Assembly (NCBI GenBank): GCA_029260055.1
Contig: JAJDDX010000500.1
Span: 62,001-126,000, forward strand
From: Phycisphaerae bacterium
GTDB lineage: Bacteria; Planctomycetota; Phycisphaerae; UBA1845
Direction: 5' to 3'
Length of the DNA: 64,000 nt
The position numbers and the translations under genes were made by a program. The notes below the pieces were generated by a model, which made no database searches, was not told where the DNA came from, and saw nothing but the letters and a program-made list of their open reading frames with translations. This document shows, in pieces, positions 33,877-41,106 of this stretch (position 1 is the first letter of the stretch; every line of letters begins with the position of its first letter).

Positions 33877-34847
33877 AAAAAGGTCTTCTGCCCCACGTCC
33901 AACATTCCAGTGAACTCAACCTTGCAGGCCGGGCACTCGAACTCCAGATCCGTGTCGACGGCGGGCTCGTGGATAAGGAAGCTCTCGCGCAGCTCCTCGC
34001 GGTCACCCGAGGAGAGGTTCTTCACCTGCTTGAGCATCTTGGCCGCCCGTGGGGACAACTTGATCTTGCGGCCCGCCGCGTCGAGAAGGTCGGTCGAACC
34101 GAGGCGGCAGTCATCGCCGTCCCAGGAGGCCAGCCGGACGAGGATCATGTAGCTGAGGATCTCGTTCTCGGCGACACGGCTGATGACCGTGAGCGTCTCG
34201 TCCTGACCACCGTGGGCCACGCGCCACTGGACCTTGACCTCGGCGTCGAACAGTTCGACCTCGTGGACGAGCTTGCGGGGGTCCGGAGGCTGGAACAGCT
34301 CCAGTGTGGAGAGGTCGACCGTGTGCTCCTTCTCCTTCTGGCAGCGCCGGTTCGGGCACTTCACGATCATCTCGTAGGCGTCCTTGTGGCGCCTCCAGTG
34401 CGTCGCGCGGCGCAGGGCAATCAGCAGGTGCGTCCGGGTTCCCGACGGCATCCGGTGAATGGCCTGGGTCACGAGCCCTGGCTGGTCAATGACCACCGCG
34501 TCACCGCCGGGAGTCTCTCCCACGAGTGACGTCGTGCAGGACGCCATGATGCCGTTCATGCGCTGGGTGACGGAGACCGAATCGTTGCCGAGGAGGTCCT
34601 CCTCGTTGCCGCCCATCGCCCGGAGCTGGACCCGGTTGTAGAGGACCTGGTTGTCATCGACGTAACCGCCGACGAGCTGGAACGCGCCCTTCTCGGGGAC
34701 CGCGTCGGTGACCCCCTCGAAGCCATCATCGCCACCGCTGGTGTCGAGGATCGAGTTCGGGTCGTCCTTGTTGGCCTCCAACGCCGCCTGCATACGCTGA
34801 AGCTGCGGCGAGGGTGTCCCCTCGGTCTTGGTCTCGTTCGCTTCCAT
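33828..34847 (-). CDS. Tail-assembly chaperone, zero-frame product, 339 aa
   Basis: ATG at 34847 with AGGAG upstream. Two metal knuckles occur, a C-x4-C pair near residue 165 and C-P-A-C near 306. The latter sits in FECPACKVEFTGMLDVGQKTFFF, a zinc-ribbon end typical of phage proteins encoded just before the tape measure. The zero frame stops 14 codons after a T8 slippery run; a -1 shift gives a 389-residue product. Such chaperones bind the tape measure during tail assembly. Confidence 0.8.
   Translation of the reverse strand: MEANETKTEGTPSPQLQRMQAALEANKDDPNSILDTSGGDDGFEGVTDAVPEKGAFQLVGGYVDDNQVLYNRVQLRAMGGNEEDLLGNDSVSVTQRMNGIMASCTTSLVGETPGGDAVVIDQPGLVTQAIHRMPSGTRTHLLIALRRATHWRRHKDAYEMIVKCPNRRCQKEKEHTVDLSTLELFQPPDPRKLVHEVELFDAEVKVQWRVAHGGQDETLTVISRVAENEILSYMILVRLASWDGDDCRLGSTDLLDAAGRKIKLSPRAAKMLKQVKNLSSGDREELRESFLIHEPAVDTDLEFECPACKVEFTGMLDVGQKTFFFPSATSRRSKRKSSS
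33874..33881 (-). promoter_or_regulatory. Slippery T8 site for -1 frameshifting
   Basis: Eight consecutive T residues on the coding strand, with zero-frame codons TTT TTT TTC. Slipping back one base after the second TTT lets the ribosome continue for 65 codons instead of stopping after 15. Such sites before the tape measure gene are a conserved device in tailed phages. A sequencing error in the homopolymer would look the same. Confidence 0.7.
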
Positions 34848-34883
34848 CTGCTTCTCCTCTGTCTACTTCTACAGCGCGGAATC

Positions 34884-35963
34884 CTACCCGCTCGACTCGG
34901 CCATGGCCACGAGGCTGTCTCCCCATGCCTGACGCTTCTTCTTCGACTTCTTCTTCTTGCTGCGACCCACTGGGGTGACCCGCCGAAGCGGGGTCCCGAT
35001 TGGGATAGGTGTCGTGGCGATGTTCCCGGTCGACGTTGCCCCTGTCGAGGCGTGGGTGGCGCCGCCTCCGGCACCTCCAGACGTCGTCATCTCGGTCTGC
35101 TCATCGTCCTCGGCGTCGTCGTAGCCGATAGGGACGATGGCCTCGTGCGCGATGAAGGGGAAGCCGCGGTGCTCTTCTCTCTGTGCAGACGTCTGCACCG
35201 ACGGCAAATCGCGCACGCGGGAGACCTCGTCGCTGTTGACCACCACGATCTGGTGCCGGGTCTTCTTCTCGTGGCTGTCGCACGTGGGGATGACGGCTCG
35301 GTGGCCTGCCCACCCGAGGGCCTTGGTCGCCTGACCCTTGCACCAGTGGCACTTGTGGGGCTTGTCGAAGAAGCCGAACTTGCCCTTGCCCTCGACCATG
35401 GACTCCCGCTGGTAGAGTTTCAGCAGCGCGCCCTCGACGTGGTCGAGGGACGCCTTGCGGCCGAGCACGATCTCCTTGGCCTTGACCTTCAGGATCCAGG
35501 TGAAGCCACGACCCTTCTTCTTCTTGAGAATCTCGACCTTGCCGAGCACCGAGTCAGACTCGTAGCCGGTCGTCTCGAAGGGCTTCCCGGGGAGTGGAGG
35601 GTGCTTCTTCCAGTTGAGCCCCAGGTCCCCGGCCGCCTCGGTCTTCGAGGTCGAGGTCGCCCTGGTGTCCCGAGTGTCACCTCCGATGGAGTCCTCGCCG
35701 GCCCCTGAGCCAGCCACGGTCCGGTCGACGGACTTCCGGTTCTCGGTGTCACCCTTCTTGCTGCCCTTCTCACCCTTCTTGCCCTTCTTCTTCTTGCGGT
35801 ACCCGGTCATGCCATCGGGCTCGCCTCCGTCGCTCTCCATGTCGCCCTGCATCTGGAGGAAGAAGGCGCTCAGGGGGAGGAAGACGCGCCGCGGGCCGGC
35901 CTTCGTTTTGCCAGCGAAACCAATCGGTCCGCCGACACTTTTGGTGCTTCCGGGGTAGGGCAC
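34884..35963 (-). CDS. Lysine-rich structural protein with zinc pair, 359 aa
   Basis: GTG at 35963. The first 130 residues are disordered, with two Lys runs (YRKKKKGKKGEKGSKKGD). A folded middle holds ILKKKKGRGFTWILKVKAK and a CHWC pair followed by C-D-S-H, likely one zinc site. The C-terminus is Thr/Gly-rich, ending in GRSKKKKSKKKRQ. A 16-base palindrome lies inside the gene and encodes VQTSA in a linker. The position before the chaperone suggests a tail or virion component. Confidence 0.65.
   Translation of the reverse strand: MPYPGSTKSVGGPIGFAGKTKAGPRRVFLPLSAFFLQMQGDMESDGGEPDGMTGYRKKKKGKKGEKGSKKGDTENRKSVDRTVAGSGAGEDSIGGDTRDTRATSTSKTEAAGDLGLNWKKHPPLPGKPFETTGYESDSVLGKVEILKKKKGRGFTWILKVKAKEIVLGRKASLDHVEGALLKLYQRESMVEGKGKFGFFDKPHKCHWCKGQATKALGWAGHRAVIPTCDSHEKKTRHQIVVVNSDEVSRVRDLPSVQTSAQREEHRGFPFIAHEAIVPIGYDDAEDDEQTEMTTSGGAGGGATHASTGATSTGNIATTPIPIGTPLRRVTPVGRSKKKKSKKKRQAWGDSLVAMAESSG
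35183..35198. repeat. Dispersed 16-bp palindrome, copy 3 (inside coding)
   Basis: Perfect GTGCAGACGTCTGCAC lying in frame inside the lysine-rich gene, where it encodes Val-Gln-Thr-Ser-Ala in a stretch between a folded domain and a linker. The same five residues appear from copy 4. Confidence 0.9.
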
Positions 35964-35980
35964 GGGTCGAGACTATACCA

Positions 35981-36364
35981 TCAGGTCGTAGCGCTGAAAT
36001 CGGTAAGGCCGTCGATGACCTCCATCAGCGCGAACTTCACGACCGGCTGCCTGGTGGGGGGGTCACCGGGATACTCTACCCACACATCATAGCGATATTG
36101 GCCCGCTTCGAGGTCGGTATCGGTGATGCTGAGCGTGGCGATGGCCTCGCCCTTGGCCGCATCGGTGATCTCGATCCCGTTCTCGGCCGGCGTGGTCTTG
36201 GTGATGAGCACGTCAGTATTCGGCCGCTGGCGGACCGTCAGGTAGAGGGTCGCCCCCGTGAGCTTCGCGTTCCGCCCTGCCTTGGTCTTGACCTTGATCT
36301 GGAGGACCTTCGTTTGGCCTCGGACCACCTGGACCTTGTTCATCCTCGTCGCCGGGTGAGCCAT
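35981..36364 (-). CDS. Ig-like structural protein (BppU N-terminal type), 127 aa
   Basis: ATG at 36364 with AAGGAGAGG. After the first 13 residues the sequence shows an Ig-like sandwich: QTKVLQIKVKTKAGRNAKLTG, ATLYLTVRQRP, then a IEITDAAKGEAIATLSITDTD segment and YRYDVWVEYP. This pattern, with (G/A)-x-TLYLTVR and a polar D-A-A-K-G-x-A-x-I turn, is common in BppU/DUF2479-type baseplate and fibre-holding domains. A role in attaching fibres or decorating the virion is likely. Confidence 0.7.
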   Translation of the reverse strand: MAHPATRMNKVQVVRGQTKVLQIKVKTKAGRNAKLTGATLYLTVRQRPNTDVLITKTTPAENGIEITDAAKGEAIATLSITDTDLEAGQYRYDVWVEYPGDPPTRQPVVKFALMEVIDGLTDFSATT

Positions 36365-36375
36365 CTACCTCTCCT

Positions 36376-36843
36376 TCAACAGTGGGGCGGCCCGTCGTCG
36401 GCGTCCCCGACGAGCCCGTCGATCTCCGCCACTACTGCCGCCTCATCTTCCTCGGTCACGTCGCCGATGTCACGGTCTGCACTGATCTCACCGGTGAACC
36501 CAGGCTCCACAGCTTCACCTACCACGTCCTCCATCGCGAGGACTTCCGCCATGAGTCCCACGTCGGTGACCAGGGCCGAGGCGTCGTAGCGCTCGCCGTC
36601 GACCGTCACCACCAGGTCCAGCGCATCCCCGAGCGCCGCCTCGAATGTGAGCCTTGGGTAGTCGGCGAGGATGGCCTCCAGGTCGAGCTGAGCAACGACC
36701 GCCCAGGACCCGTCGGAATCAACATCGGCGTCCTGCGGGAAGCGCGGGACGATGTCGGGGCAGATGATGTAGCCCCGGGTCGCCTTCCCATACTCACCGT
36801 CGAGAAGGCCCCTGGTGGCGATGTGCAGGGGGAAGAGGGCCAC
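36376..36843 (-). CDS. Hypothetical structural-cluster protein, 155 aa
   Basis: GTG at 36843, two bases after the preceding stop. The N-terminal half is alpha/beta with WAVVAQLDLEAILADYPRL and DLVVTVDGERYDASALV. The C-terminal 50 residues are strongly acidic (EEDEAAVVAEIDGLVGDADD). Possibly an accessory to the 275-residue Ig-like neighbour. No family is recognised. Confidence 0.7.
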   Translation of the reverse strand: MALFPLHIATRGLLDGEYGKATRGYIICPDIVPRFPQDADVDSDGSWAVVAQLDLEAILADYPRLTFEAALGDALDLVVTVDGERYDASALVTDVGLMAEVLAMEDVVGEAVEPGFTGEISADRDIGDVTEEDEAAVVAEIDGLVGDADDGPPHC

Positions 36844-36845
36844 GT

Positions 36846-37673
36846 TCAGGGCTCCCGCTGGACGATGACCTTCTTGCCCACCTCAGTGTGACCCAAGGTG
36901 ATCCGCTTGGTCTTCTGCCCCGTCTTCGAGACACACAGCGGGTCCTCGGGGTCGAGGCCCATGATGTTGTGGATGTCGCACAGCTTGGTGAGCGCGACCC
37001 CGTCCTCCGCCAGTACGACCTCGCCGAGCATCCCGAGGACGATGATGGGGTCGCCGTCGACTGGGGTGAACGGGAGGGCCTTCCCGAGGGTGAAGGCCCC
37101 GTCGAGGGTGGAGAAGTCCGTGATGCGCCGCGCGACGTTGCCGTCCGCGTTGCAGACGACCGCGACCAGGCCGTTGTAGAAGTCGTCGATCTGGGCCGCC
37201 GAGGTGTGGATGACGGTCGAGGTGCTCCCCGGTACGACCGCCGTGAGGCTGGCCATAATGAGGGCCTTGCGGAGCAGGGCAGCGTCCGCGGCCGACTGCG
37301 CGAGGAGGGCTCCCGCGGTCCCCGCCGCGTAGCTCCCCGGGAGCAGCTCCGACCAGACATCCTCGGTGATGGAGGTGATCCAGTCGGCCGGCGGAGGCCC
37401 CGCCATGAGATGGCAGTCGAAGACGTCGTCCACCGAGGTCGTAATCTGGATGTACCAGAGCCCGTCGGCGTTCGGCGTGAACTCGGCCGTGTAGACCCCT
37501 GTGGCCCCGATCTCGTTGACCGTGAGGACCTGGGCCGACACCGCGTCGTCGAGGTAGACGGCCTTGCCGAAGGCCGTGTTGGCCTCTCCCGTGAGCGGAG
37601 TGATGCCGTCCACGTCGAAGACGGAGAACTGGACCTTGACCAGGCCGCCGGTGCTGACGAGGAACGCGCCCAT
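36846..37673 (-). CDS. Beta-rich structural protein, 275 aa
   Basis: ATG at 37673. The first 95 residues look like an Ig-type domain (VKVQFSVFDVDGITPLTG, GVYTAEFTPNADGLWYIQI). A linker with the VWSELLPGSYAAGTAGALLA motif, frequent in phage fibre and spike proteins, joins it to a second beta domain containing DGDPIIVLGMLG. It lies in a run of small structural genes between the patatin and chaperone regions. A fibre or decoration protein is the best guess. Confidence 0.7.
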   Translation of the reverse strand: MGAFLVSTGGLVKVQFSVFDVDGITPLTGEANTAFGKAVYLDDAVSAQVLTVNEIGATGVYTAEFTPNADGLWYIQITTSVDDVFDCHLMAGPPPADWITSITEDVWSELLPGSYAAGTAGALLAQSAADAALLRKALIMASLTAVVPGSTSTVIHTSAAQIDDFYNGLVAVVCNADGNVARRITDFSTLDGAFTLGKALPFTPVDGDPIIVLGMLGEVVLAEDGVALTKLCDIHNIMGLDPEDPLCVSKTGQKTKRITLGHTEVGKKVIVQREP

Positions 37674-37682
37674 ACGAGCAGT

Positions 37683-37850
37683 CTACCCCGACGCTGCCGC
37701 TCGTCGCTGCTCCTTCTCGCTGATCAGCTCCCGCAGATCACGCCGCCGGAGCATCCCCCGTGCGCGCTTGCAGCCGTTCGCCTTGTGCGGCTTGCACATC
37801 AGGCATCCGGCCCTTCGGTTCTTCGCTCGCTTCCGCTTGTGGTTCGCCAT
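37683..37850 (-). CDS. Small basic Cys-pair protein, 54 aa
   Basis: The ATG at 37850 has a strong GGAGGTG site; a longer frame has none. The sequence NRRAGCLMCKPHKANGCK with C16-x2-C19 matches a short conserved basic protein found in many bacteria and phages, whose role is unknown. It is very basic overall and has a charged helical C-terminus. Nucleic-acid or ribosome binding is plausible. A hairpin lies just upstream. Confidence 0.8.
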   Translation of the reverse strand: MANHKRKRAKNRRAGCLMCKPHKANGCKRARGMLRRRDLRELISEKEQRRAAASG

Positions 37851-37862
37851 GAGCACCTCCAG

Positions 37863-37885
37863 CCCGCCGCCGTCAGCGGCGCGGG
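37863..37885 (-). other. GC-rich hairpin between 37.9 kb genes
   Basis: CCCGCCGC at 37863-37870 and GCGGCGCGGG at 37876-37885 form a stem with one bulged base around a CGTCA loop. It lies between the stop of the promoter-driven Cys/His gene and the start of the 54-residue gene. No U-tract follows on the minus strand, so it may be a weak terminator or a translation-controlling leader structure. Confidence 0.45.
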
Positions 37886-37921
37886 CGTGAAGTGCTGGTG
37901 GCGGTGGAACCAAATCATCGC

Positions 37922-38287
37922 TCAGCAGTAGTCGCCGTCCGAGGCCCAGTCGTCAAGGCGCTCGCGGTGCGCGTCGGCCATCTGGACGAACTCCCAGGCA
38001 CCGTCGTCGCAGCCATGAAACTCGACGCTGCGGCAGCGCACGCCATTCCAGCCACCCTTGACCGAGGCGCGGGCGTACTTCTGAGCCCGCTCCTTGTTCT
38101 CCGTGTAGTCGAGGATGAAGACCTTCGGCTCAACGGTCCCGACCAGGGCCGTCACGAAGTAGTAGGTGACCTGGTGCTTCGCACAGGAGCAGTCGGCGCC
38201 AGCACCCCAACCGCATCCCCGAGCGTGACCCGCTTCGTGGTTGACCGCGTGGTAGTGATTGACGAGACCGTTGCTGCTTCCGTACAT
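37922..38287 (-). CDS. Cys/His-rich protein behind its own promoter, 121 aa
   Basis: ATG at 38287 with GAGGGAGAGG. The N-terminus is rich in metal ligands: several His residues within residues 11-21, then C25, C33 and C35. The remainder is a compact alpha/beta domain (YYFVTALVGTVEPKVFILDY) with two further Cys and a Trp-rich end. It has its own sigma70-type promoter, nearly identical to the one at 13.6 kb. It is therefore probably expressed separately from the surrounding tail genes. Confidence 0.75.
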   Translation of the reverse strand: MYGSSNGLVNHYHAVNHEAGHARGCGWGAGADCSCAKHQVTYYFVTALVGTVEPKVFILDYTENKERAQKYARASVKGGWNGVRCRSVEFHGCDDGAWEFVQMADAHRERLDDWASDGDYC

Positions 38288-38310
38288 GATGTCCTCTCCC
38301 TCTACGAACC

Positions 38311-38339
38311 ATGTTAGAGGGTAAGGAGCGTCAGCGCAA
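38311..38339 (-). promoter_or_regulatory. Sigma70-type promoter, copy 2
   Basis: TTGCGC (38339-38334), 17 bases, TAACAT (38316-38311) on the minus strand. Upstream block and -35-to-ATG distance equal those of the copy at 13609-13637, giving an ungapped alignment of about 80 bases between two otherwise unrelated gene leaders. Likely an early or middle promoter inside the late operon. Confidence 0.78.
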
Positions 38340-38365
38340 CGCGAATCGTCAGGGTCGGTGTCGAT

Positions 38366-39253
38366 TTACCAATCCTGGCATTCGGCGTCCTTTCGGCCGA
38401 TGGCCATTATGTCCGCGGTCTGGTCCTTGTCGAAGCGTGCGGCGTCACCGGGGAGCGGGTCGGAGGGCCTGAGGACCCGCAGCTTCACGATGCGCTTGCC
38501 GACCCCCTTGGGGTGCCGCGACTCTACGGCCGCGTTGTAGAGTTCGACCCGATCGAGGTCGTTCTCGACCAGCTCGCGGAACATGACCTCGAACACGCGG
38601 AGGGCCGTGTTCCAGATCCGGTCGGTCTTGGGGTCCCACTTCGAGAGCTTGGGCGACTGGGTGAGGATGAGGTCGATCTCCGTGGCCCCGAGCGCGATGG
38701 CCTGCCGGAGGGGAGAGACGTCCCGGATGCCGCCGTCGTAGATGACTTCCTCGATGGCACCATCCGCACCATACGTGCGCACGTTCGGGTGGAGGATGGG
38801 CGTCGCCGACGAGGCGAGGATTCCACGGACGAGGTCGGCCTTCTCACACCCCTGGTCGTAGATCCGAAAGTCGCCGGAGACCACGTCCACGGCCACCGCA
38901 TGAAAACCACGACCTGAGCTACGCATCCGGTCCATGTCGAGCCGCTCATGAAGGAGCTTCTCCAGCGGGCTGAAACTGTGCGTGCTCGGCTTCCACGCCA
39001 AGGCCGCCGGCTGGAGGAAATGAGGGTCGACCACGTCGTCGGTACTAAGCGTCTTCCACATTTCTGAGAGGGACTTCGATGCCTCGGCCTCCTGCCCAAT
39101 GGGCCACATGGCGACCTCGCTACCGTTCACGCTCCCGACGCTGACCCCTACGATGAGCTGGTAGGGAACCTGGACAACACCGATCATGTGCTCCAGTGCT
39201 CCCACCTGGTAGGCCCCAAGACCACCTCCACCACTCAAAACCAATGCTCTCAC
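38366..39253 (-). CDS. Patatin-like phospholipase, 295 aa
   Basis: GTG at 39253 with GAGCGAGG upstream. All patatin motifs are present: the oxyanion loop GGGGLGAYQ (residues 8-16), the nucleophile elbow G36-V-S38-V-G40, the ASSATPIL block near residue 147 and the D173-G-G catalytic Asp motif. These predict a Ser-Asp lipid acyl hydrolase acting on phospholipids. No signal peptide or membrane span is visible, so the enzyme would be cytosolic or carried in the virion. It sits inside the tail operon just upstream of an internal promoter, an unusual location. Confidence 0.9.
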   Translation of the reverse strand: MRALVLSGGGGLGAYQVGALEHMIGVVQVPYQLIVGVSVGSVNGSEVAMWPIGQEAEASKSLSEMWKTLSTDDVVDPHFLQPAALAWKPSTHSFSPLEKLLHERLDMDRMRSSGRGFHAVAVDVVSGDFRIYDQGCEKADLVRGILASSATPILHPNVRTYGADGAIEEVIYDGGIRDVSPLRQAIALGATEIDLILTQSPKLSKWDPKTDRIWNTALRVFEVMFRELVENDLDRVELYNAAVESRHPKGVGKRIVKLRVLRPSDPLPGDAARFDKDQTADIMAIGRKDAECQDW

Positions 39254-39281
39254 TTTGACCTCGCTCCACTGTCAAAACCCG

Positions 39282-40439
39282 TCACGTCTCGTCCAAACTC
39301 AGGCAGTAGAGGGTGACCGTGGTGTATTCCCCCGTCACCGGATGATCATTCTCCATCCGCACCACGAGCTTCATCCCCGCCGAAGAGAGGAGCTGGTTGA
39401 CGGTCCCGTAGTAGAAAGGGAAACCGACAACCTGCTGCGAGTGGCCCCGGGGTCCAGGCATCGCGGGCACCACAGGGTAGCTCCCTCGTGCATCGGCAAT
39501 GAGCTGCCTCGTGGTGTCGTAGTATTTCTCGACGAGAGGGATCGGGGTGCCGTCGGGAACGGGTCCACCGTTGCTCACCGCCAGGGCCGGAGCGAAGACT
39601 TCGACCGCCCCGTGGATCCCGTAGACAATGGCTCCCTGGAGCTGTGCGTCGAGCGAGAACTGCGCCTCGGAATCGAGCACCTCCAGGAGCTTGCCTGCTG
39701 TCGGCAGTAGTTCCCACGTGCTCGCCCCCGCGGCCCCCGGCACCACGTAGCTGTAGTCGGAGACGACCACTTTGCCCGCCTGGCTGGCGAAGAAGGTCAC
39801 GGTACCAGCCGCGTAGTCCACCGAGTAGTCCCCCCCGGTGACAGCGAATGGAGCCCTCGGTGTCATCGGGACGGCATCGACCCGTACCTCCACATGCCAT
39901 CCATGCCCCGCGGCGGCGAGGTCGTTCGCGACGATATCCCGCTCGTAGAGCATCAGACCATGGGTTAGGTCGACCCAGAACTGGTGATGACCGTCGAAAG
40001 TGAGCCCGTCACCCGAGTCGGTCAGGGTGTCGGTCGTGCGGGTGGATCCCTGGTACCAGGTCGTCGGGTCAGCGAAGTCATGGCTCGCCGAGACCGTGTC
40101 GGAGCCCTTGCGGCCGACAAGTTGTACCTGGTTATCCTCCCCGTTGAGCACCACGTAGGGGACACGTGCCGGGTTCTTCGGGTCCGGTAGCCCCAACCCG
40201 TCATGAGCGGCCACAAGCTGGTCTAGCTCTATTACCTCGGGGGACGTCAACGGCGATCGGAACCGGAAGGTAATGTCCGTCTGCGTCGCCGAGACTCCAG
40301 CACCAGGATCAACGTCAAGCGCCACTGTGATTGCGGATCGCTGCACCGCGTCCATGAGCTGACTGGGCTCAGGAACCTTCCCCTCAGCCAGTCCAACAAA
40401 GGCTGTTGGGGTCGCGTAGGTGTAATCCTGTGAAGCCAT
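39282..40439 (-). CDS. Beta-rich virion protein with IxYATG-like module, 385 aa
   Basis: ATG at 40439 with AAGGGTGG. The protein is beta-rich throughout. Residues about 190-220 contain GGDYSVDYAAGTVTFF, followed by VVVSDYSYV, matching the module in the capsid and sheath proteins. Before it lies WHVEVRVDAVPMTPR, related to the WYGEVRVDATPI segment of the next gene. Probably a fibre or decoration protein; position upstream of a spike gene pair is the context. Confidence 0.7.
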   Translation of the reverse strand: MASQDYTYATPTAFVGLAEGKVPEPSQLMDAVQRSAITVALDVDPGAGVSATQTDITFRFRSPLTSPEVIELDQLVAAHDGLGLPDPKNPARVPYVVLNGEDNQVQLVGRKGSDTVSASHDFADPTTWYQGSTRTTDTLTDSGDGLTFDGHHQFWVDLTHGLMLYERDIVANDLAAAGHGWHVEVRVDAVPMTPRAPFAVTGGDYSVDYAAGTVTFFASQAGKVVVSDYSYVVPGAAGASTWELLPTAGKLLEVLDSEAQFSLDAQLQGAIVYGIHGAVEVFAPALAVSNGGPVPDGTPIPLVEKYYDTTRQLIADARGSYPVVPAMPGPRGHSQQVVGFPFYYGTVNQLLSSAGMKLVVRMENDHPVTGEYTTVTLYCLSLDET

Positions 40440-40440
40440 A

Positions 40441-41106
40441 TCAAGCCACCCTTATCAAGCTCAGTCGAGCCTTGTACATCGACGCCGTGTACCCGGACAC
40501 CTGAGTGCAGAACCACACGGAGCACGTGTGTGAACCTGCTGCTATCTCACCCTCCCACCACGACGCCTCAGAGATCAACTGGTCGGACCCTGAGTCCGCC
40601 GGTTCCAGGTAGTGAAGCGAAATAGGGGTGGCATCGACCCGTACCTCTCCGTACCAGTTGTAGCTGGAGGTTGAGAGACGCCAGTTGTAGTGCCAATCCA
40701 AGCGATACGTACCGCCCACCACGTTGACGGGCATCTCCAGGTACTTTTGCACGTAGTTGCTGGTGTGGGAGTACGTATCGAACTTGTCGAGATAGTGACG
40801 CTCGGTCCCATAGACCGACGACGACACGAGCTGTGACGCCTGCACAGCCGAGGGCATCTGAACCCAGTCCATCGAGGATCCGAAGATCATCAGTCGCCCT
40901 GCGACAGCCTCAGAGAAGACTAGATCCGTGGAGTTGAGTGGGTCACCAGCGTTTGGTGTCGACGACACGATCAAATCGGGGCGCAGCACACCGGAAACCG
41001 ATAGTTGTATTGCGAGTTGGTTGCGGTTGAGCCCATGCGCGACGGTGAGCTGAGTGACCGGTGTTACGATCGCCTGTTCATGGAGAAGCTCGAATACGGC
41101 GGCCAC
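40441..41106 (-). CDS. Fibre-cluster structural protein, 221 aa
   Basis: GTG at 41106 overlapping the spike stop (TAGTG). A beta-strand N-terminus with THGLN-like VTQLTVAHGLNRNQLAI is common at the start of short fibre proteins. Later residues include a Tyr/Ser/Trp-rich receptor-like region (FDTYSHTSNYVQKYLEMP) and WYGEVRVDATPISLHYLEPA. It sits between the large spike and a second beta-rich gene, so a tip or adaptor function is probable. Confidence 0.7.
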   Translation of the reverse strand: MAAVFELLHEQAIVTPVTQLTVAHGLNRNQLAIQLSVSGVLRPDLIVSSTPNAGDPLNSTDLVFSEAVAGRLMIFGSSMDWVQMPSAVQASQLVSSSVYGTERHYLDKFDTYSHTSNYVQKYLEMPVNVVGGTYRLDWHYNWRLSTSSYNWYGEVRVDATPISLHYLEPADSGSDQLISEASWWEGEIAAGSHTCSVWFCTQVSGYTASMYKARLSLIRVA

